Origin: DATCYZ01 sp036526195
GTDB lineage: Bacteria; Pseudomonadota; Gammaproteobacteria; Burkholderiales; SG8-39
Reading direction: 5' to 3'
Length of the DNA: 12,950 bases
Assembly: GCA_036526195.1 (NCBI GenBank)
Contig: DATCYZ010000159.1
Span: 1 to 12,950 of the forward strand
Part shown: in pieces, positions 7,351 through 12,950 of the stretch
How positions within the stretch are numbered: the stretch's first letter is position 1
Layout of the letters: every line of letters begins with the position of its first letter
Made by a program: the position numbers and the translations under genes
The notes under the pieces: model-generated
The model's database searches: none
What the model was told of the DNA's origin: nothing
The model's input: the letters and a program-made list of their open reading frames with translations, nothing else

Positions 7351-8120
7351 AGCACCGCCGAGGTCCCGCCGTCGAGGTTGATGCTGGTGCCGGTGACGTA
7401 GCTCGCCGCGGCCGAGGACAGGAACGCGATCACGTTGGCGACTTCCGCCGCCTCGCCGACGCGCCCGAGCGGGATCGTCTTCGCCATGCCGGCGTACAGC
7501 GTCTCCACGTCCTTGCCCTCGCGCGCCGCGCGGGTTTCGTGCTGCCCGGCGCGAATCAGGCCGATGCACACGGTGTTGACGAGGATGCCCTCGGGGGCGA
7601 ACTCCTTGGAGAGCGCCTTGGTGAGCGCGAGCCCGGCGGCGCGGGTCACCGTGGTCGGCATGGTGCGCGCGTTCGGCTGCTTGGCGCCGATGTTGGTGAT
7701 GTTGATGATGCGCCCGCCCTTCGCTTTCCGCATGTGCGGGATCGCGAGGCGCGAAAGCCGTATCGCGGCAAACAGCTTCAGGTCGAAATCCGCCTGCCAG
7801 AGGGCGTCGTCGGCGGCCTCGAACGGCCCGGTGGCCGAGGTGCCGGCGTTGTTGACGAGGATGTCCAGCCCGCCGAGCGCGCGCACCGTTTCCTCCACCG
7901 CGCGCGCGCAATCCTCGGCGCGGCTGACGTCGGCCTTCACCGCAAGCGCCTTGCCGCCCGCAGCTTCGACCGCCTTCACGGTGTCCGCGAGGCGCTTTGC
8001 GTCGCGCGCCACGACCGCGACGAGCGCGCCTTCGGCGGCGAGCCGCTCGACGCTGGCGCGGCCGATGCCCTGGGTGCCGCCGGTGACGAGGGCGACCTTT
8101 CCTTTCAGTCCGAGATCCAT
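7347..8120 (-). CDS. Short-chain dehydrogenase/reductase-fold protein with a non-canonical active site
   Basis: A 257-residue classical-SDR-length protein starting at MDLGLKGKVALVTGG. The cofactor motif TGGTQGIG (13-20), NNAG (90-93) and the C-terminal YVTGTSINLDGG (241-252) are intact, so it should bind NAD(P). Aligned by eye with FabG, the catalytic set is gone: the Asn position is Asp113 (DFDLKLF), Ser is Asn143 (INITNIG), Tyr is Thr156 and Lys is Arg160 (TTVTRAAG). The surrounding sequence is otherwise well kept, so this may be a conserved atypical subgroup and not decay. Start 8120 fits the family N-terminus; an in-frame ATG at 8189 would add 23 residues. Its stop shares CTAG with the convergent DUF3592-like gene, and it is divergent from the CoA ligase gene. 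Confidence 0.93.
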   Translation of the reverse strand: MDLGLKGKVALVTGGTQGIGRASVERLAAEGALVAVVARDAKRLADTVKAVEAAGGKALAVKADVSRAEDCARAVEETVRALGGLDILVNNAGTSATGPFEAADDALWQADFDLKLFAAIRLSRLAIPHMRKAKGGRIINITNIGAKQPNARTMPTTVTRAAGLALTKALSKEFAPEGILVNTVCIGLIRAGQHETRAAREGKDVETLYAGMAKTIPLGRVGEAAEVANVIAFLSSAAASYVTGTSINLDGGTSAVL

Positions 8121-8146
8121 GGGTGTGGTTCCGCTATGGGGTTGGA

Positions 8147-8158
8147 TCAGTATACTGA
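8147..8158. promoter_or_regulatory. Perfect 12-bp palindrome TCAGTATACTGA, candidate operator/promoter core
   Basis: This palindrome lies in the 98-bp gap between the divergent SDR and CoA ligase genes. TATACT, close to a sigma70 -10 box, can be read from it on both strands, but no good -35 box is visible on either. Its symmetry and AT-richness in a very GC-rich background suggest a dimeric repressor site that could control both directions. Confidence 0.45.
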
Positions 8159-8218
8159 CGCGCGCCGCCGTCGCCGCGTGTCGTTTCACGCGCGCCTCGG
8201 CACGCTGGAGGACGCACC

Positions 8219-9802
8219 ATGAGCACGCCCCCGCAGGACACCCCCGTCTACGCCGGCTGCACCATGGGCGAGCTGATCATCCGCGCGCTGCAGCGCGGCG
8301 GCGATCGCATCGCCTTCATCCTCGACGAGCAGTCGATCAGCTACCGCGCGTTTGCGGCGCAGCTATCGCAGATGGTGCAAGCGCTCTCGGCGCGCGGCGT
8401 GAAGCAGGGCGACGCGATCGCGGTGCTGTCGTCGAACCGGCCCGAGGCCTTCCTCGTCAGCGCCGCCGGGTACCTGATGGGCCTGCGCTCGACCTGGATG
8501 CACCCGCTTGCCTCCGAGGACGACCACGCCTACCTGCTCGAGGATTCGGGTGTGCAGCACCTCGTCGTGGACCCTGGCATGTTCGCCGCGCGCGCGGTGT
8601 CGCTGCGCAAGCGGGTACCCGGCGTGCAGGCGATCTACGGCCTCGGCCCGAACGGCTTCGGCGAGGACCTGCTTGCCGCCGCGAGCGCGTTCACGCCCGG
8701 CCCCCTGCACAGCGTCGCCGCGCCGGAAGACCTCTGCACGCTGATCTACACCGGCGGCACCACCGGCAAGCCCAAGGGCGTGATGCATTCGCACCGCGTG
8801 CAGGTGACCATGGTGATGACCGAGCTTGCCGAATGGGACTGGCCACAGGAGACGCGGCTGCTCGCCATGACGCCGATCACCCATGCCGCGGGCGCGATGA
8901 TCGTCGCGGTGTTGACCCGCGGCGGCACCTTCGTCATGGCCAAGGGCTTCGAGCCGCAGCGCTTCTTCGAGCTGGTGGAGCGCCACCGCATCACGTGTAC
9001 GTTCCTCGTGCCGACCATGGTCTACGTGCTGCTCGACCATCCGGGCGTCGCGCAGGCCGACCTCTCGAGCATGGAACTGATCATCTACGGCGCCTCGCCG
9101 ATGGCGCCGGCGCGACTGGTGGAGGGCATGCGGCGTTTCGGCCCGGTGTTCATGCAACTCTACGGCCAGTCCGAGGCGCCCAATTGCGTCACCGTGCTGC
9201 ACCGCCACGAGCACGACCCGGAGAACCATCCCGAGCGGCTCGCCTCCTGCGGCACCGCGGTCGGTTCCAGCCTGGTTCGCCTGCTGGACGACGAGGGGCA
9301 TGAAGTGCCTGCCGGCGAAGTGGGCGAGATCTGCGTGCGCGGGCCGCTGGTCATGCTCGGGTACTGGAACAAGCCCGAGGAAACCGCGAAGGCGCTGCGC
9401 CACGGCTGGCTCTACACCGGCGACCTCGCGCGACAGGATGCCGACGGCTTTCTCTACATCGTCGACCGTTCGAAGGACCTGATCATCTCCGGCGGCTTCA
9501 ATGTCTTTCCGCGCGAAGTCGAGGATGTGCTGACGCAACACCCGGCGGTGGCCGCCGCCGCGGTGATCGGCGTGCCGGATGCCAAGTGGGGCGAGGCGGT
9601 GAAGGCGGTGGTGGTGCTGAAGGCCGGCGCCACGGTGCCGCCGGAGGAACTCATGGCGCGCGTGCGCGAGGCCAAGGGGCCGGTGCAGGCGCCGAAGTCG
9701 GTGGACTTCGTCGACGCGCTGCCGGTGACCGGCCTTGGCAAGCCCGACAAGAAGGCACTGCGCGCAAAGTACTGGGCGGGGCAGGGCCGGGGCGTGGCCT
9801 GA
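8219..9802 (+). CDS. Acyl-CoA synthetase, AMP-forming (ANL superfamily)
   Basis: This 527-residue enzyme should activate a carboxylic acid to acyl-AMP and then acyl-CoA. The ATP-binding loop TGGTTGKPKG is at 178-187, and the adenine/acyl motif YGQSEAP at 315-321. GWLYTGDLA (396-404), the hinge DRSKD (416-420), ISGGFNVFPREVE (423-435) and catalytic Lys508 in PVTGLGKPDKKAL follow. Everything expected of an active ligase is present and the length is normal. ATG 8219 has GGAGG at 8207-8211. The neighbours (divergent SDR, phosphotransacylase 5 nt downstream, thiolase further upstream) point to carboxylate degradation, but the acid cannot be named. MHPLASEDDHAYLLEDSGV is typical of broad medium-chain or aromatic ligases, which is a weak hint only. 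Confidence 0.94.
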   Translation: MSTPPQDTPVYAGCTMGELIIRALQRGGDRIAFILDEQSISYRAFAAQLSQMVQALSARGVKQGDAIAVLSSNRPEAFLVSAAGYLMGLRSTWMHPLASEDDHAYLLEDSGVQHLVVDPGMFAARAVSLRKRVPGVQAIYGLGPNGFGEDLLAAASAFTPGPLHSVAAPEDLCTLIYTGGTTGKPKGVMHSHRVQVTMVMTELAEWDWPQETRLLAMTPITHAAGAMIVAVLTRGGTFVMAKGFEPQRFFELVERHRITCTFLVPTMVYVLLDHPGVAQADLSSMELIIYGASPMAPARLVEGMRRFGPVFMQLYGQSEAPNCVTVLHRHEHDPENHPERLASCGTAVGSSLVRLLDDEGHEVPAGEVGEICVRGPLVMLGYWNKPEETAKALRHGWLYTGDLARQDADGFLYIVDRSKDLIISGGFNVFPREVEDVLTQHPAVAAAAVIGVPDAKWGEAVKAVVVLKAGATVPPEELMARVREAKGPVQAPKSVDFVDALPVTGLGKPDKKALRAKYWAGQGRGVA

Positions 9803-9807
9803 AACAC

Positions 9808-10752
9808 ATGGACCTGATCGAAACCTTCATCGCCCGCGCGCGCGCCGCGCCGAAGCGCATCGTGCTGCCCGAGGCGGGCGACGAACGCATCGTGCAGGCC
9901 GCGCGCAGGCTTGCCGACGCGGGCATCGCGCAGCCGGTTCTGGTCGGCACACCCGCGCCCGGGGTGTCGCTGGACGGCATCGAGGTGATCGACCCGGCGA
10001 CGAACCCGAGGAATGCCGCCTACGCCGCGCTGTTCCTCGAGGCGCGCCCGGAGACCAACCCGAAGCTCGCGCCGCGCTTCGTGCAGAAGCCGCTGTTCCA
10101 CGCCGGCCTGATGGTGCGCGCGGGCGACGCCGACGCGATGCTCGCCGGCGTCGCGCATCCCACGGCGCGGGTGATCGAGGCGGGGTTGATGACCGTGGGC
10201 CTCGCCGCGGGCATGCGCACGCCCTCGAGCTTCTTCCTCATGGTGCTGGGCGAGCGCGTGCTGGTGTACGCCGATTGCGCGGTGAACGCCGACCCGGATG
10301 CCGGGATGCTGGCCGACATCGCGATTGCGGCGGCCGGGAGCCGCAGGCGGCTGTTCGGCGACACCCCGCGCGTCGCGCTGCTGTCGTTTTCCACCCACGG
10401 CAGCGCGAAGCACGCGCGCGTGGACAAGGTGCGCGAGGCGCTCGCGCTGGTGCGCGCGCGGGCGCCTTTGCTTTCGATCGACGGCGAACTGCAGGCCGAT
10501 GCCGCGCTGCTGCCCGCGGTGGCGGCGAAGAAGGTGAAGGGCGAAAGCGCGGTGGCCGGACAGGCGAACGTGCTGGTGTTCCCGGACCTGGACGCCGGCA
10601 ACATCGCCTACAAGCTGACGCAGGTCCTCGCCGGCGCGCGCGCCATCGGCCCGCTGCTGCAGGGCTTCGCCCGGCCGGTGTCGGACCTGTCGCGCGGCGC
10701 CAGCGTGGAGGACATCGTCGCGACGGCCGCGGTGCTCGCGGCCTCCTGCTGA
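9808..10752 (+). CDS. pta: Phosphate acetyltransferase (or acyltransferase), catalytic domain only
   Basis: A 314-residue PTA/PTB-family enzyme: acetyl phosphate + CoA gives acetyl-CoA + phosphate. It has the short form, without the long N-terminal regulatory domain of E. coli Pta. Motifs seen are RIVLPEAGDERIVQAARR near the start, DAMLAGVAHPTA, SFSTHGSAKH, VAGQANVLVFPDLDAGNIAYKL and IGPLLQGFARPVSDLSRGASVEDIV. ATG 9808 lies 5 nt after the ligase stop, and no clear Shine-Dalgarno is seen, so it probably depends on coupling. xsc is convergent immediately downstream and produces acetyl phosphate, which makes acetyl the likely substrate. Because it is transcribed with an acyl-CoA ligase, a longer acyl phosphate remains possible. 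The small differences from family consensus (PVSD for PVND, GAS for GCS) do not suggest loss of function. Confidence 0.92.
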   Translation: MDLIETFIARARAAPKRIVLPEAGDERIVQAARRLADAGIAQPVLVGTPAPGVSLDGIEVIDPATNPRNAAYAALFLEARPETNPKLAPRFVQKPLFHAGLMVRAGDADAMLAGVAHPTARVIEAGLMTVGLAAGMRTPSSFFLMVLGERVLVYADCAVNADPDAGMLADIAIAAAGSRRRLFGDTPRVALLSFSTHGSAKHARVDKVREALALVRARAPLLSIDGELQADAALLPAVAAKKVKGESAVAGQANVLVFPDLDAGNIAYKLTQVLAGARAIGPLLQGFARPVSDLSRGASVEDIVATAAVLAASC

Positions 10753-10761
10753 GGCCCGACC

Positions 10762-10796
10762 AGGCGCCTCGCGCGCTCGCGCGCGGCTGGGCGCCT
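10762..10796. terminator. Strong GC hairpin between convergent pta and xsc
   Basis: Arms AGGCGCC (10762-10768) and GGCGCCT (10790-10796) enclose an inner hairpin GCGCG/CGCGC (10771-10775 and 10780-10784). It fills the 43-nt gap between the two stops and would terminate both transcripts, or block read-through. No T tract follows on either strand, so rho-independent action is uncertain. The right arm just enters the xsc stop codon. Confidence 0.55.
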
Positions 10797-12577
10797 CAGA
10801 GCGCCGGCTTCTGCGGCACGAAGTCCTTCTTGCTGATGCCGGCGACGACCACCGGGGTCTTCATCGCATCGCGGCGGAACGGCTCGCCCAGTTCCTGGTT
10901 GAGCACCACCTCGATGAAGGTGGTGACCCCGTCCTTCATCTGCGCCTTGACCGCGGCGGCGAGCGCCTTGGTGAGCGCCGCGGGCGTGTCGACCTTCACC
11001 CCCTTGACGCCGCAGGCCTCGGCCACCTTCGCGTAATCGACGCCGACGTTCAGTTCGGTGCCGACGAAGTTGTCGTCGAACCACAGCGTGGAATTGCGCT
11101 TCTCCGCGCCCCACTGGTAGTTGCGGAAGATGATCATGGTGATCGGCTTCCACTCGTTGCGCCCGCAGGCGGTCATCTCGTTCATCGAGATGCCGAAGGC
11201 GCCGTCGCCGGCGAAGCCGACGCAGGGCAGGTCGGGGCGGCCGATCTTTGCGCCGAGGATCGAGGGCAGGCCGTAGCCGCAGGGACCGAACAGGCCCGGC
11301 GCGAGGTAGCGCCGGCCCGCCTCGAACATCGGGTAGGCGTTGCCGATGGCGCAGTTGTTGCCGATGTCGCTGGAGATGATCGCGTTCTTCGGCAGGGCTT
11401 CCATGATGGCGCGCCAGGCCTGGCGCGGGCTCATGCGCTTGGGGTCGGCCTTGCGCGCGCGCGCATTCCAGGTGGTGCCCGAGTCGTCCTCCTCGTGGTC
11501 CATGGTGGCGAGTTCCTTCGCCCAGCGCGCCTTGGCCTGCTTGATCTCGGCGAGGCGCTTGTCGCGTCCGGCGGCGCCGGCCTTGGGCGAGAGCTTGGCG
11601 AGGATCTGCTCGGCGACGCTCTTCGCGTCGCCCTGGATGCCCACCGCGACCTTCTTGGTCAGGCCGATGCGGTCGGCGTTGATGTCGACCTGGATGATCT
11701 TCGCGCCCTTGGGCCAGTAGTCGGTGCGGTAGGCGGGCAGCGAGGAGAAGGGGTTCAGGCGCGTGCCGAGCGCGAGGATCACGTCGGCCTTGGCGATCAT
11801 CGCCATTGCCGCCTTCGAGCCGTTGTAGCCGAGCGGCCCGCAGGAAAGCGGGTGCGTGCCCGGGAAGGCATCGTTGTGCTGGTAGTTGCAGCACACCGGC
11901 GAGGCAAGCTTCTCGGCGAGCTTCGCCGCCGCCGGGATCGCGCCCGAGAGCACCACGCCGGCGCCATTCAACAGCACCGGGAACTTCGCTTCCGACAGCA
12001 GCTTCGCCGCCGCGGCGATCGCCGCCTCGCCGCCGCGCGGGTGCTCGATGTCCACCACCTGCGGCAGCTCGATGTCGATCACCTGGTTCCAGAAATCGCG
12101 CGGCACGTTGATCTGCGCAGGGGCCGAGCCGCGGCGCGCCTTGAGGATCACGCGGTTGAGCACCTCCGCGATGCGCGCCGGGTCGCGCACCTCTTCCTGG
12201 TAGCAGACGCAGTCCTGGAACAGCGCGAGCTGCTTCATCTCCTGGAAGCCGCCCTGGCCGATGGTGCGGTTCGCCGCCTGCGGCGTCACCAGCAGCAGCG
12301 GGGTGTGGTTCCAGTACGCGGTGATGATTGGCGTCACCATGTTGGTGATGCCCGGTCCGTTCTGCGCGATGGCCATCGACATCTTGCCCGTCACCCGGGT
12401 GTAGCCGTCGGCGATCATGCCGGCGTTCACCTCGTGGGCGCAGTCCCAGAAGGTGATACCGGCGGCCGGGAACAGGTCCGAGATCGGCATCATCGCCGAG
12501 CCGATGATGCCGAACGAATGCTCGATGCCGTGGCGTTGCAGGACCTTGATGAAGGCTTCTTCGGTAGTCATTTTCAT
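10796..12577 (-). CDS. xsc: Sulfoacetaldehyde acetyltransferase (thiamine-diphosphate dependent)
   Basis: This enzyme converts sulfoacetaldehyde and phosphate to acetyl phosphate and sulfite, the desulfonating step of taurine and isethionate breakdown. The 593-residue length matches Xsc. The N-terminus MKMTTEEAFIKVLQRHGIEH and IGSAMMPISDLFP are Xsc-specific. The ThDP-activating Glu49 is in CAHEVNAG, LLLVTPQAANRTIGQGGFQE follows, and the ThDP/Mg motif begins GDG (457-459). NYQWGAEKRNSTLWFDDNF then separates it from acetolactate synthase and other relatives. ATG 12577 has AAAGGA 9 nt upstream; an in-frame ATG at 12724 would run through the leader and is unlikely. Partner pta lies convergently downstream, not in the same operon as is common. 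Genes for taurine uptake, taurine deamination or dehydrogenation, and sulfite oxidation or export are absent here. Confidence 0.96.
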   Translation of the reverse strand: MKMTTEEAFIKVLQRHGIEHSFGIIGSAMMPISDLFPAAGITFWDCAHEVNAGMIADGYTRVTGKMSMAIAQNGPGITNMVTPIITAYWNHTPLLLVTPQAANRTIGQGGFQEMKQLALFQDCVCYQEEVRDPARIAEVLNRVILKARRGSAPAQINVPRDFWNQVIDIELPQVVDIEHPRGGEAAIAAAAKLLSEAKFPVLLNGAGVVLSGAIPAAAKLAEKLASPVCCNYQHNDAFPGTHPLSCGPLGYNGSKAAMAMIAKADVILALGTRLNPFSSLPAYRTDYWPKGAKIIQVDINADRIGLTKKVAVGIQGDAKSVAEQILAKLSPKAGAAGRDKRLAEIKQAKARWAKELATMDHEEDDSGTTWNARARKADPKRMSPRQAWRAIMEALPKNAIISSDIGNNCAIGNAYPMFEAGRRYLAPGLFGPCGYGLPSILGAKIGRPDLPCVGFAGDGAFGISMNEMTACGRNEWKPITMIIFRNYQWGAEKRNSTLWFDDNFVGTELNVGVDYAKVAEACGVKGVKVDTPAALTKALAAAVKAQMKDGVTTFIEVVLNQELGEPFRRDAMKTPVVVAGISKKDFVPQKPAL

Positions 12578-12691
12578 GGTGCGGAGTCCTTTGGCGGGAT
12601 CGGTGAAAGCGTGGCGCCATTGTAAGCGCGGCGCTGCGACGTAATGGGTCGTGGAGCGATACGTTGACGGAAAACGAGCGCGGAGCGATGC

Positions 12692-12697
12692 ATTATC
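12692..12697 (-). promoter_or_regulatory. Candidate -10 element (GATAAT) for xsc
   Basis: GATAAT is read on the minus strand about 115 nt before the xsc start, in a locally AT-richer stretch (TTTCATTTTTCGATAATGCAT). No convincing -35 is spaced correctly, which would fit an activator-dependent promoter. This is tentative. Confidence 0.3.
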
Positions 12698-12733
12698 GAA
12701 AAATGAAACGGCGGGGTGCCGCAACAGGGCTTA

Positions 12734-12753
12734 TGGTAACATATGTGTTACCA
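12734..12753. promoter_or_regulatory. Perfect 20-bp inverted repeat, candidate operator upstream of xsc
   Basis: Arms TGGTAACA (12734-12741) and TGTTACCA (12746-12753) flank TATG. It is a perfect dyad in a non-coding leader, with its centre about 166 nt before the xsc start and roughly 50 bp upstream of the candidate -10. That is a position typical of an activator site. The regulator is not in the window and the family cannot be named from the site alone. Confidence 0.55.
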
Positions 12754-12905
12754 ACAGGCATGATCCAGCACCAACCCCGCTCGAGGCACCGCCAGAATCC
12801 GGTTCGACCAAGCCGCCGCTCTGGCACGGACAGCTTCATCGTCCGGGCAAGAGCGGCGGAACCGGAGCGTGGATCGGGCGCGGCGCCGGATCGCAGGCAG
12901 GGTTT

Positions 12906-12950
12906 CGCCGCTTTTGCGTTCACGATAAGGCCGTGAACGCAAAAGCGGCG
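12906..12950. repeat. Perfect 19-bp inverted repeat (long hairpin) at the window edge
   Basis: The left arm at 12906-12924 and the right arm at 12932-12950 are perfect reverse complements (CGCCGCTTTTGCGTTCACG and its partner) around a 7-nt loop, ATAAGGC. The right arm reaches the last base, so the stem may continue beyond the window. It could be a terminator for a gene outside the window, or a dispersed repeat. Confidence 0.8.

Larger units (their letters stand above)
12578..12950. other. Non-coding leader/intergenic region upstream of xsc
   Basis: These 373 bp hold the xsc ribosome binding site (12587-12592, minus strand), a possible -10, the 20-bp dyad and a terminal hairpin. Short open frames on both strands (for example 12664-12936 plus and 12693-12923 minus) have arginine-rich, shadow-like composition and no recognisable domain, so no gene is called. 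Composition is clearly AT-richer around 12660-12770 than in the genes. Confidence 0.6.

Noticed and set aside
8363..9541. A 392-codon minus-strand frame opposite the CoA ligase.
   Set aside because: His/Arg-rich shadow of a gene with all ANL motifs on the plus strand.
10796..12577. Acetolactate synthase or another ThDP enzyme instead of Xsc.
   Set aside because: The N-terminus, the TPQAANRTIGQGGFQE segment and the NYQWGAEKRNSTLWFDDNF segment are specific to Xsc.
11495..12625. A 376-codon plus-strand frame opposite xsc.
   Set aside because: Arg/His/Val-rich shadow composition; xsc on the minus strand is unmistakable.
12664..12936. A possible small plus-strand protein of 90 residues beyond the xsc leader, with a TTGACG at 12664-12669 as a possible -35.
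   Set aside because: No ribosome binding site, no domain, and it contains the dyad and half of the terminal hairpin. The spacing to any -10 is poor.

Overview
The window is about 13 kb of very GC-rich, densely coding bacterial DNA. The gene complement (acyl-CoA metabolism, RND efflux, sulfoacetaldehyde acetyltransferase), the codon use and the GGGGTC/GACCCC palindromic repeats suggest a proteobacterium, most likely a betaproteobacterium of the Burkholderiales or Rhodocyclales type. That placement is an inference from style, not from a marker gene.

Layout. (1) Positions 1-2729, plus strand: a 5'-truncated HMG-CoA-synthase-like protein fused to a zinc-ribbon/OB-fold (DUF35) domain, followed by an SCP2-type thiolase. 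Between them lies a 162-bp nested set of four terminator-like palindromes. (2) About 2795-7350, plus strand: a tripartite-efflux operon without its outer-membrane gene. It holds a lipoprotein adaptor (HlyD/MFP type) with no ordinary start codon near its signal peptide, an RND permease, and a small DUF3592-like membrane protein overlapping the permease stop. (3) 7347-8120, minus strand: a short-chain dehydrogenase/reductase-fold protein whose catalytic residues all look replaced. It shares a CTAG with the preceding convergent gene and is divergent from the next block across a 98-bp gap containing a perfect 12-bp palindrome. (4) 8219-10752, plus strand: an acyl-CoA synthetase (ANL family) and a phosphate acetyl/acyltransferase, 5 nt apart. 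(5) 10796-12577, minus strand: sulfoacetaldehyde acetyltransferase (xsc), convergent with the phosphotransacetylase across a strong hairpin. (6) 12578-12950: a non-coding leader holding the xsc ribosome binding site, a possible -10, a perfect 20-bp operator-like inverted repeat and, at the very end, a 19-bp perfect hairpin.

How they fit. Xsc splits sulfoacetaldehyde into sulfite and acetyl phosphate, and Pta turns acetyl phosphate into acetyl-CoA, so these two form a dissimilatory module for C2 sulfonates (taurine or isethionate). The thiolase, the HMGS-like/DUF35 fusion, the SDR and the CoA ligase look like a separate acyl-CoA pathway of unknown substrate. The most interesting features are two apparent pseudoenzymes: the HMGS-like protein has Gln where the nucleophilic Cys should be, and the SDR lacks the Ser-Tyr-Lys triad. 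Also notable are the mirror-symmetric repeat island and the operator-like palindrome upstream of xsc. No integrase, IS transposase, CRISPR array, tRNA or rRNA was seen.
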